This document shows, piece by piece, positions 36,101 through 46,600 of a stretch of 64,000 bases of DNA. The DNA is from Thuidium tamariscinum. Its lineage: Eukaryota; Streptophyta; Bryopsida; Hypnales; Thuidiaceae. Under the pieces are notes generated by a model, which saw nothing but the letters and a program-made list of their open reading frames with translations, had not been told where the DNA came from and did not search any database. The stretch covers positions 35,884,821-35,948,820 of the forward strand of contig OX344750.2 in NCBI GenBank assembly GCA_947034885.2, written 5' to 3'. How positions within the stretch are numbered: the stretch's first letter is position 1; each line of letters starts with the position of its first letter. Made by a program: the position numbers and the translations under genes.

Positions 36101-36932
36101 GCGAATTTTGGTGATCGAAAAGCAGAGCCTGGCTCAAGATTCGGACTTGCACGTTCAACAGGAGTTTGACAATATACTTAAGCACAGAAGCGTTTTTTTC
36201 CCGAAAGTTCAGGAGTTCAGGGAGGAGTTGATTGTTAAAGTTGATCTTCGAGATGATGACCTAAAGGAAGAGCTCTGGCGCAATTGTTGGGCTGTTAAAA
36301 CACGAGTTGAAATTGGAAATGTTGCGAAAATCATCAGGGAGATACGTAAACGACTTGGACCAGCAGGAATATCCGTCCAGTCGGGTGTTGGTGGAGCGAG
36401 GATGCGAAAGGAAGTTTCATTGTCGCGGAGCGGGGAATTTGTCCTTCATTTGTTGTGCGCGTATTGGGATATTCCACAAGATTCTCTCCGTCGGGTTCTC
36501 CGAAGACTTAGCTGTCGAACAACCTTCATATCACAGGCACGTGGCATGATTGAAATCAGCATCAAACCTCGTGAATTTGTTGGGTTTTGTTTGATTGTTG
36601 CTGCGATCATTCTGTACAACGCCCGAGACAACGCCAGGACTCCAAAATATGTTTGCAGGTGGAACGTTGGTTCTGCATTAAGCTTAGACCAATTGCAGAC
36701 GGAAGCTCAAGAATGCTACAATTCTTATCTTGCTGGTTCAACCAGTGAGTCCAGTCCCTATTATGATACAATGGTATTCGAAGACATTCGACTGTTCCTT
36801 GAGAGTATATTTGAGAGAAAGGATTGGAATCCACGTTCTGTAGGAAGTGCTGTTAGAGACTCGTTCATTTCAAAGATTATGAAACGAATTTGTCCTCGCG
36901 GAAAATCTGTCAGTCCTGGCATGTCACCTTAA
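33150..36932 (+). CDS. Kinase/pseudo-GTPase fusion protein, copy 1
   Basis: Three exons joined in frame: 33,150-34,653 (donor A|GTGAGT), 34,920-35,020 (acceptor TTTAG, donor GAG|GTCGGT) and 35,643-36,932, giving 964 residues. Residues 1-200: helical region with an LDWC motif, resembling the plant DUF1221 kinase N-terminus. Kinase about 215-497: GSGSYGHV 222, Lys242 (AVK), HRDLK 335 with Asp337, DFG Asp365, APE 399; all catalytic residues are present. Exon 2 is an acidic/proline linker. Residues 536-964 look like a degenerate G domain: LNILVLG (549-555) then DPES instead of a GKS/T P-loop, a W-F-C strand (RLHMVWFVC), PVRILVIEKQSL where TKxD is expected, and a hydrophobic helix near 847-861. 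An alternative donor at 35,053 is also in frame (+11 residues). Without splicing, exon 1 reads to TGA at 34,800. Function unproven; signalling is likely. Confidence 0.75.
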
Positions 36933-38110
36933 AATTTTTGACCAAATGGAGGGCGGCACAGATAACGGTGCTTCTGCTTCGTGCCCACTTTGCTCAATTG
37001 GTGCACTGTCGAAACCAGGCCATAGATTCTCAACCCTCGTAGCATGCTGCGCGCAGAGCATGGGGTTTTCTGAAATAGTATGAGAATTTCGGGCAATGGC
37101 TGGGGGCAGCAGGATTCAGTGTATACTCCACTTAGTTTGTGTGATAGGTCAGTGACGTAGGTGATGTAAATTTCACTTGCAAATTTGCAGGTTGTACTCT
37201 ATCTGTCCAGGGCATGGAAACTTTTCATCGCTGTCAAAAGTACGTTCAAGATAATCGTGCAACAGAGTAGTGACGACAACGTGCAGTTGTATTCATGAAC
37301 AAAGGCTTAGTCCTGCGAAGCCAAATTCAAAGCCTTTTCAGAGGATTTTCTGTATTCTTAATTAAGCCAGCTTGGCAAACCGTGGAATCATTCCGTACTG
37401 TTCCAGCCTCGGGTTGTGTGAGTTCGAGGAGCGGACTACAAGAGACACCTTTGACACCTTTGACTGCCGGGTTTGATTGTGAGGCCTTGAGCTGTTTTGA
37501 AATGTCTGAGCAAAGTCGTTGATTATGCATGCATGGTTCCTTATGCTCTGTGATGTGGAAATCTTCCACATTCTGAATAATTACCTACTCCATGTGACTT
37601 TCTGTACGATTCTTCTGATGCAGCACAACAGCTGTGCTAAATAAAATCTGAAAGGATCTATTAGAAAACTCCTAAGGACTTTATGTTTAAGAGTTAAACT
37701 TGTGGAACTTGAGCAAGAGTAGTAGCTATGATTTGTCTATGGTGGCTAGAACCTCAGCAAGGAATTTACTATACAAGGTTCTGATCTTGCAACCACCCAA
37801 CTAATTTGCTTGTTCTGTTCTGTCCCGGAGTCAAGTTTTGATTTGTATTTGCATCTGTGAGAGTTTTGGCAAGACGGGGTCACAGCAGTCAAAACATTCT
37901 TGACCTGCAAGCTTGTTGATCACTACAGGCTGAGCCCCAAGATTCATTACATAGCCATATATATAGTGTCCAAATATTAAGCTTTTAAGTGTGTTAGAAT
38001 TCCTTTTATCTTATGGATAATTGGATATGATTTAATAAAATAAAACATAATCTAAATTAATAGTAACCATGCTCAATTCTCTTAGAGTCAATGTTATCAA
38101 TGGTGTCATT
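36933..38110. other. 3' flank of kinase copy 1
   Basis: Contains the likely 3' UTR and spacer before the TTAA element at 38,113. The first 80 or so bases match the sequence after copy 2 up to the window end. Open frames at 37,295-37,571 on both strands are unconvincing. Confidence 0.5.
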
Positions 38111-38112
38111 GA

Positions 38113-38744
38113 AACCCTTAAATGTTCAAGGCCTTTTTTGAGCTTCTAGGAATTTGCTCTAAAGTGAACAAAAAGTCAACTTTATGATGAGCTTTTCAAG
38201 TTTTTGAAATGTAACTGTACTAACTCAAACTAGATATGTTGGAGATTATGCAAGAAAAGAAAAAACAACAATATCACTTATGGATTGAAAGATTATAATA
38301 TTTGATCATGCGGGAGTTAAAATTGCGAAAGTGATGTGAAGTCTTTCAATCCTCTTTTCTCAAGTCAAATCTAAAAAGTTTGTGACCAAAAAAATATGAG
38401 GTGAAAGGGCCTAACATGCATAATCCCAATCTATTTATGGATTCTCAAAATCTACTCTACAATTTTTTTAAATGAATTTCTATTGTGATTTTTTTCCCAA
38501 GATCTAGTGTATTTGAGTCAGCTCATTTCTAAGAGCCCTCAACACTAGAGAAAGTCAAGATTGCAATGGGTATCCTTTTACAAAATCTTGAATAGAAAAA
38601 TTGTTTTTCAAGATTAGGTTTTTAATACTTAAAGTAAACTTCGAAAAGAATTCTCCAAAAATACTAACTACAAAAAATAGCAACTTCATTAGGTTTTATT
38701 TAATTTCACAGACATCAGATTTTGATGCCTTGGACATTTAGGGG
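38113..38744. mobile_element. piggyBac-like TTAA element, copy 5
   Basis: The interior aligns with the 18,183 element (AAAATATGAGGTGAAAGGGCC, AAGATCTAGTGTATTTGAG). The right end is CATTTAGGGG + TTAA (38,745-38,748). The left end is mutated (TTGAAACCCTTAAATG), so its start is approximate. Confidence 0.6.
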
Positions 38745-38748
38745 TTAA

Positions 38749-39145
38749 GAGCATCCCTTTGCCTGGCTCGGGCAAATGGCCCGGCCAGGGACCACTTGCT
38801 GAGTGATTAAGGAAGCCTGAGTCCGGCTAAAAAAATTTGCCCCACCCCAACACGGACAACGAGGTAGGGAAGCAAGCTATTTCGGACTTCGAGGTGCCAC
38901 CTCATGGTTGCCGCTCATAATCAATTCTTCTAAACTCGAAAAGTACCTCAAACAAGGGAATAAAATATAAAATAATTGTACATCGAGCCCGGCCACACAC
39001 TCGCCACTTGGCCGTGTCATTCTCAAATTTGGTCGGGCCCAACCTTATTTTTGGCTTTGTCGAGTGTGCAATGGGGCAATTCCTTCGGCCGGGCCCAGCT
39101 ACTTACCCAATTTGCGCCGAATTGTGAGTGACTATGGGGATGCTC
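38749..39145. mobile_element. PIF/Harbinger-like MITE (TAA target)
   Basis: TIRs start GAGCATCCC on both sides and TAA is duplicated at 38,746-38,748 and 39,146-39,148. It is GC-richer than its surroundings (GGCTCGGGC, CCCGGCC). The target TAA is part of the TTAA bordering the preceding element. Confidence 0.75.
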
Positions 39146-39149
39146 TAAG

Positions 39150-40540
39150 TACTTTGAGGGTGACCCACTCCACGTAGTATGGAGTACTAAAGAATGTTAT
39201 GGGGCACCCAAGTTCAGTCCTCATAAAAACTAATCGAGTAACATGCAAGATTGAAAATGGTTTGCTTGAATTAAATTAAAACCATGTGGGCCTCCTACTT
39301 ATGAGGGAATGGAATGTTTTTCACTCACTGAAAAAATTGGCTTACCAACCACTGAAGTTTTGCACATCAAACCACCTCTCCATGAAGCATTCTTGTGCCC
39401 AAAGTTGGTTGGATGAAAACAAAGAGAAGTTTAAATAATTGAAGTAACTATAATTTTAAAAATTTAATGAGAAAAAAGTCATATTTAGTGCATTGAAAAA
39501 CTTTTGAAAATCTTAATTTTTGGTAGAAGGTAGTCTATGAAGTTAATCCATAAGCATCTAGACTCATCTCCAAAAATGACAATTTTAGAAAAAATCATCA
39601 CAAAATACTATTTTAAAGAAGAATATTTTGGAATTGAGATGCAAATCAAAGTTGTAGAGTTCAAATTTTAGATTCTATTCATGCAGTTTATTCACAAATG
39701 CTATCACCAATATTTCTCTATAAATTTTGAAAGAGAAATTTCAAAATTCCATCTAAATTCAAATTCAAGCAAAATACTTTCATTTTTTGACTATATTTTG
39801 TTGAAATAATTTTGAAATGAGGTTCTATTGACATGGTGATTTCTTGGAATTTTTTTATTCTTTGATTCTATAACCTCATTTTTGCAATTCTAGATTTGAA
39901 CTAAAGTCAATGGGTTGTTGCAAGAAACACCATGCAAAAAGCGTAGCATTTTCAATAGTACTTTTTTTTTCTTGGGAGTACTTTAAAATTAGAAAAACAA
40001 GTGAAAAATTTTGAGCTTGAAATTTTTGTCATAAAATCAACTCTATGTTGATAGCATATGCGCCAAATTGCAAGCTCAAAAGATTTACATACAAAAAAAT
40101 ATTCAAAATCTACCAACATGTGTAGTTTTGCAAAACAAAATTTGGCACTACACATGTTGATAAAACTTGGTGACACGCTTGGTGGGAAAATCTTTTGAAA
40201 CTGAAATTTGGCACATATGTTAATAACATAGAGGAGATCTCATGCTAAAATTTTCATGACCAAAACTTTTTTTTTCAATTTTTGCGAGGGCGTCAAAGTT
40301 GGGAGTAGTGGAATTTTTTTTCTGCACTACACATGTTGTTTCAAAACTTCATATCTTTTTTTCTATAAATCTTTTGGACTTAAATTTGGAAAATATGTTA
40401 AAAACATATAGAGGATCTTTCAAAAAAAAATATTTTAAGAAATAAAAAAATTTCAGCCCTTAGTAGGGCGTCAAAGTTGGGTAGGAATGCAGTTTTTTCA
40501 CTGTGCCGGCATTTTGTACGTAAGTTTATGGTACCCGACT
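39150..40540. repeat. AT-rich region with imperfect ~180 bp tandem repeats
   Basis: Two units (about 40,136-40,320 and 40,321-40,490) share GCACTACACATGTTG, ATCTTTTG(A/G)A, an AACATA-AGAGGA block and GGGCGTCAAAGTTGGG. A left terminus of the TTGCAAGAAACAC family lies at about 39,912. No coding content. Confidence 0.55.
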
Positions 40541-40552
40541 GTATTGTGGTAG

Positions 40553-42086
40553 AGAGGAGACATTAAACACCCCCCCTCAAGCTTTTCGTGCGGCTTGGGT
40601 CCCGCCCCATTCCAACTTTGTCGTTGCCCAGAGAAACTTCATCTCTTGCCTGTCCCTATGGGTCATACTTGGCTTCGGTCTTTCCCGCTGCCTTGCCATC
40701 TTCCCGCCTTCTCCAAGCAGAGTTTGTTTCTTCAACGTGCCACTTAGATCGACTGTTGATCGCGTTGGTCCCTGCAGTAGGATATCATTCAGAAATCCAA
40801 AAAATCTTGACAATACAAGTGTCTGAAGTAATCCCTGTAAAGTTTAGGTTTTTTTGACAACCTTAGAACATTGTCCGCTTACAAATACATGCAATCTTCA
40901 ACGTAAGTCTTGTATAGATGGATTGACAACAGATTTATGGCAAGTCAGAGAAATAAAATCTGGATGGAGGAAGATGAAGTGATGGCATTGCGCCTTGAAA
41001 TCCCTAACATAAATTTCTGTTCTTTGTTTTTGCTTGCTAGCCTCTGATCGAGGCCGTGCTTTGCTTGGGATTTCATTGTTGTAACTCATTTCATCCTTGC
41101 ATCTTTTGTTTGTGTCAAGAATCAATAATAACTAGATTTGCATGCAAGATGGGTAGCATCACTCTCTACAATAAGGATCATCGTGACCAAATGACAATGT
41201 CACTCTGTCACAATACATACATAGTGCACCTCCTGATCGAATCCTATCTTTCCCTAGCACCTTCAAATCAGGTGTTCCCTGTTGGCCTTCTTTTCTTAAA
41301 TTTCATTAGAAAAACTCTTTAAAGGACTTTTCTTCAACCTCAGCACACATCTAGCCTCACAATTTTACAACATTCATTAATAATACTATGATCAATCGGT
41401 ACTATACTGCACAAGAGATCAATTGGTTCTTGCCATAGCTGATGGCTAATTCTCTGTAGGATTATTAATGGACAAGATCAACACTCCCTTCAAGTTTTCA
41501 TTTCAAAAGATGAAACAAATTGTGGCAAGTTGAAGAAACAAACTCTGCTTGGGGACATAAGAGGATTTCTGGGCCCCCAAGAGACCGTTTCAGGGGTGTT
41601 CCCCGAAATTGTTCCCACTGTTGCAGACCAGCACCCTGCTGGTCTGAATTTTTGAATTTTGCAAAAAAAAAATTAAAATTTTTTTTTTTCAAAAAACTTC
41701 AGAATGTATTAAAGAGAGAAAAAATGATTTAAAAAAATATTTTTTTTTTCAAAAAAATATTTTAAAAATATTTAATATTTAATTAAAATTAATAAAAAAA
41801 TATTTTTTTCTGACGTGGCAGTCGCTCGACCACATCAGCATCGCGTTCTCAGAGTTCCCAATGCGTTCCCAGCGTCTGGGAACTCGCAGTCTCTTACTGC
41901 AGCTGAAAATCCTCTTATGAGGTAGGAAGATGGCAAGGCAGGGAAAGACTAGAGTCAGGTATGACCTACAAGGACGAGCAAGAGACGAAGTTTCTGTGGG
42001 CAGTGACGAAGCTGGAATGGGATGGGACCCAGGCCGCGCAAAAAGCTCGGGGGGGGGTGTTTAACGTCTCATGTGGTAGAGGGACC
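40553..42086. mobile_element. Inverted-repeat element interrupted by a MITE
   Basis: The arm at 40,553-40,760 (GAGACATTAAACACCCCCCC, then GGTCCCGCCCCATTCCA, then AAGCAGAGTTTGTTTCTTCAA) is repeated inverted on the right as 41,520-41,555 plus 41,920-42,086, split by the MITE at 41,556. The left arm carries an open frame that is also open in the right arm; it is repeat sequence, not a gene. Superfamily unknown. Confidence 0.6.
41556..41919. mobile_element. MITE with CATAAGAGGATTT termini
   Basis: Left end CATAAGAGGATTTCTG and right complement CATAAGAGGATTTTCAG. It lies inside the right arm of the preceding inverted repeat; removing it restores continuity with the left arm. The interior has a long A/T-only tract (41,660-41,810). 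Target duplication not clear. Confidence 0.65.
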
Positions 42087-42414
42087 CAGAACCGATTAAA
42101 TAAGCACATTTGGACATGATCTAGGGTACCGAAAGACAAGGCAAATATTTTTAGAGGTGCATTGACAGAAATAATGGGGATTGCAAAAAAATTGGCAATT
42201 TTATTTCTTGAATTGAAATTATTATGAATTTTGAAAGATAAAAGTTGGGCTTGCTTCATGACCACCATCTAGAGTTATCTAATTCCAATCATTTGAGAAC
42301 TACTTTCTTACTCATTGCTTCCTACTTTCTCGCTTACTTAATAACTTAACCCCTTAAGTTCTTTGACTATGTTTACACCAAAATTGGTTCAAAACTGGTC
42401 CAAAACTACCATTT

Positions 42415-42650
42415 TCTTAGCTTCATTAGCTTCCCCTCAAGGTTTATGTACAGTACAGCAATCAACTAGTTCTCAGCTTCCTGGAATTCCTGCATTTCTC
42501 CAGGCTGAGAATCTTCAGTGGCGTGAGCGCTCCAAAACTCTCAGGGAGGCTTTCATTGTAAGGAGTTGCACTGGGTGATATGAAGCTCAACTAGGCTTTG
42601 TAGGTCTCTAAAATCATTGGGCAATCCCATGTGTCACTTTTTTTAAAACA
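42415..42650 (-). pseudogene. Decayed leucine-rich-repeat sequence, unit 2
   Basis: Shortened copy of the unit 1 remnant. On the minus strand: LPNDFRDLQSLVELHI, an in-frame stop, then PESFGALTPLKILSLEKC. Non-functional. Confidence 0.55.
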
Positions 42651-42727
42651 AAAATGGCTCAGTTTATGACCTTCACATAAGTACAGTAATACACACCAGG
42701 CTCAAATCATAAATGAACATCCATTAA

Positions 42728-43363
42728 CCCCTAAATGCCCAAGGCACCCAAAAGTGGTGTCAAAAAAACTTTGAAGTTAAATAAAACCTTAGCTAATTTC
42801 TATTTTTAGTAATTTCTATTTTTGGAAGATTCTTTTTGAAGTCTAGTTTTAGCATCAATAATCTGATTTTGAAAATGAATGATTATGATTTTTCTATTCA
42901 ATATTTAGTGCAAGGGTACCCGTTGCAATCTTGACATTCCGTAGTGTTAAGGATTTTTGGAAATGAGCCTCAAATACACTAGATCCTAGAGAAAAAATCA
43001 CACTAAAAATTTATTTAAAAAAATTGTAGAATAGATTTTGAGAAGCCATAAATTGATTGGGGTTATCCTTGTTAGGCCCTTCAACCTCATATTTTTTTGG
43101 TGATCAACTTTTTAGATTTGACATGCAAAAAGAGAGCTCAAAGATTTTCATAGTTTTTACACTTGCATGATCAAACATTATAATCTTTCAATCCGTAAGT
43201 AGTATTGTTGTATTTTTTATTCCTATGTCATCTCTAACATGTCTACTTTAAATTTGTACGGTTACAATTCAAGAAAATTGATTCAACTTATCAAAATGTT
43301 GAATTTTAGTTCAATTTAGAACAAATTCTAAGAAGCTCAAAATAAGCTTGGGGCATTTAGGGG
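42728..43363. mobile_element. piggyBac-like TTAA element, copy 6 (empty site known)
   Basis: Termini CCCCTAAATGCCCAAGGC and the inverted GGGGCATTTAGGGG, flanked by TTAA at 42,724-42,727 and 43,364-43,367. Unit 1 at about 24,886-24,897 has one TTAA in the matching flanks (CATCCTTAAGTCAAAC). That is the exact TTAA signature of piggyBac-type insertion. No transposase. Confidence 0.75.
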
Positions 43364-43622
43364 TTAAGTCAAACTAGACTACTGTATAACCCGACTGAGT
43401 AGAATGCAATTCCCAACAAAACAGAATGATGGACATCATGGATAGAGCCATAGTTTTACTTTCTTGAAACTCAGTGTACAAGACCGTGTGTCTTGCAATG
43501 AAACAAATTTTGATCTTATGCCGTCTAATGTAGACTAAAGCAAATGCAGAAGAAGTCACACTACATGTGACTTCAGAAAAAAAACTCATAATACAACTTT
43601 AAGTCTCATATAATTAATATCT

Positions 43623-46600
43623 TCAGGTATGACAAGTGTCTTTGTATGTATTATAGTCACATCTAGAGTGAAGTGGAGAACTTCGCCAAGTGTTGGGTGG
43701 AACAAGTTTAGAATTATTCCCATTGTTAGTCAAATAAAGTTCAGAATTTGGCCAATCCGGTGTCAAAAGTTTATACAATTTATTGTTCATGAACTCCTCC
43801 ACAAGGACATAAGCTCCTCCAATGCTTGCAACAATCATAAGGAGGACACCGAGTACAATACAGCCCTGCAAGACCATCAATTAACAAAATTAATTCCAAT
43901 TAGTAATCTAGCATTTTCTGTAACATTCTTCAGCAATTTGGAGGACTCACCTCAAGGTAGCAACATCTTTAACTATCACATGAAAAGTTATGAATATTCA
44001 AAGTATGGAATCATGGGGCTCGGCCTCATTATTCTGAACTGACTATTAGGTTTGCTAAAAAGAATTGTGTTAAAATCGATGAAATCCACACTTTCTTGTT
44101 GAACTTGATTCAACAAAATTAATTGTGTAAAATTAAATCACAATTGCAAAACCTACAATTAGCATACAAATCCTGACCAGCTAAATTTTCTCTGATAAGA
44201 TATCATTTACGGTTATAAATTTGTCTTGTCATTACATCGGAAATGCCCTTCAATCCTTATCCAATTGCTTTACCCATACCTACCATACTGATTCAAAATT
44301 AAAATAACAAAAGAAACAGAAAATGAAATAAACAGATCAACATATGTATGTGTGTATTTGTATGTAACAATTTAAAAAATTATGCATTTTTTTATTCAAC
44401 TTATTTCAGAACAAATTAAATATTGTTCCAGCACTTCTTATGAGTCTTCCTACAATATTCCTGTTTCATCCCATTTCCCTGTTAATGAAGGTATTTACTA
44501 CGGTAAAGTTCATCTGCTTACAAACCTAAGGTGGGTACACCCAAAAGCGTCACTTATTCATACTGAGCCTAGTTCCTGCTATTAATGAGTTCAAATTTTT
44601 ATGTAGTCTTGTTGGAAAGTGAAAGCATGTTTCAATGCACCAAAGAACGTAGGATTTGGATACTGTATGCAAAAATTATTAACAGTCAAAGTCTGTTTCT
44701 GAAAGCGCCATCTACAGTCTGTGAACATGACTGATTTCGAAAATGTATGTGCACTATAGATGGTGCTTTTAGGAACAGGGTGCTTTTGGGTGTACCTACC
44801 TTATATAGATCTTTAGTGGTGGCACTTGCTTCTTAGTCACATCCACAGTCTTTAAAGAAATATTAAAAGAAATATTAAAAAAATAAAATGTGTGTGCAAG
44901 CTGATGAACATACCCAATTGAAACACCAATCTCTTGACCATCTGTCTGGTTTTTTAATCTTCAACCATATGATACAAGGCAGCTGCATTGGCAAACAGAA
45001 TTTGAAATTATATCAGTGTTAAAAAAACATGATCAAACAGGCAAATAAATGCAAAAAAGTTATGAATGCCACATGAATGCAATTATCATGTATCATTCTG
45101 AAAACAAGAAAGCCAAAATATTGATTGATACAAAATTACAAACTGAAAGGAAGTATCAGTGGGAAGGTGTTTTTAACCCCTAAATGCCCAAGGCACTAAA
45201 ATCTGGTGTTTGCAAAACTTTGAAGTCTAACAAAACTTAAGCAAGTTGCTATTTTTGTAATTTAATATTTTTGAAAAGTTCTTTGAGAAGTCTAGTTTTA
45301 GCATCAAAAATCTAATCTTGAAAATAATCAATAGTGATTTTTCTATTGAAGATTTTATGCAAGGCTACCCATTGCAATCTTGACTTCCTATAGTGTTGAG
45401 AGCTCTTGGAAATGAGCCTCAAATACATTAGATCTTGGATCAAAAATCACATTCAAAATTCATTTTTAAAAACTATAGTGTAGATTTTAAGAAGCCATAA
45501 GTTGATTGGGGTTAAACATGTTAAGCTCTTTAACCTTATATTTTTTTGGTCACCATTTTTTTAGATTCGACTTGTGAAAAGAGGGTTGAAAGTTTTTTGC
45601 AATTTTAACACTATCATGGTCAAACATTATAATCTTTAACTCTATAAGTGATATTGTTGTGTTTTCTTTTCCTATGAGATCTCTAACATGTCTAGTTTGA
45701 ATTGATATGGTTACAATTCTTTTTTTAAATTGATACAACTTATCAAAATGTTGGCATTTTGTTCAATCTAGAGCAAATTCAAAGTCACTCAAAATAGGCC
45801 TTGTGCATTTAGGGGTTAACAAGTAGGTCATTGGACTCACAAAGTAGGTGGTGGGGGCGATAGCGAAGCCCCCCAAGAAGCCCAGCAGGGGAGAAAAATA
45901 CGGGAAAATCATGGCGAGAACCGTTGTAAGAACTGCAACCCACAGACGACTGGAGCTCAGGGACGACTAATTGACAATGCTAATTAATAATTAAAACCTC
46001 AGGTTGGAACTAACTTTGGCCATGCCACAAACAGAGCTCTCAATTGCTAGCATGCTTTTCATGAATTTTTTACAAAGAAAATTTTAGCACATACTAGTTC
46101 TGTAGCCCCCCCAAAAGACCAGAGCTCAAGAATGTTAGGTTGAAAGGAACAAATATGTAAGTTATTTTACCTATGTAGAGAGGTCGGATGAAGTATGGAA
46201 TACTTCTCTTGATAAGTGGAAAACTTCCCTTGAACATCGGTTCAATCAAGGTTTTGTACCATTTCTCTAATAGATTGAATACTGGCATTCCAAAGATCTG
46301 CAAACAATATAGGTGTAAGGGCATGTTACTTGTTTCAATAAAAAAAACTATATCAAAAGTTACACTGAGAATATTTATTAGCATCAAACTCATTATGAAC
46401 ACTGATTCTCTCTTGTAAGTTGGATTTATTTTCCCTATCAATTGTTTTTGCAAATCAAAAGCTTTAAAAGTAACTGGAAACTGTGGATGCAACATCAACT
46501 ATTTAGAGTTTGTCCAGGGTAAGTTGAAAGGTCAAATACAGGCTTGTACAACTGAGCCCTTTGAAAGATGAGTTACAAGAATTGAAACTATCTAACAACC

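Larger units (their letters stand above)
24290..37600. repeat. Segmental tandem duplication, unit 1
   Basis: This unit (LRR remnant, AAAP transporter, foldback palindrome, kinase/pseudo-GTPase gene) recurs in the same order and orientation from about 42,410 to the window end. Introns and flanks align as well as exons, so it arose by DNA-level duplication, not retroposition. The right boundary cannot be fixed because unit 2 runs off the window. Confidence 0.85.

Noticed and set aside
40577-40857. Frames of 78-89 codons on both strands
   Set aside because: Repeat arm; the inverted copy at 41,920-42,086 carries related sequence.
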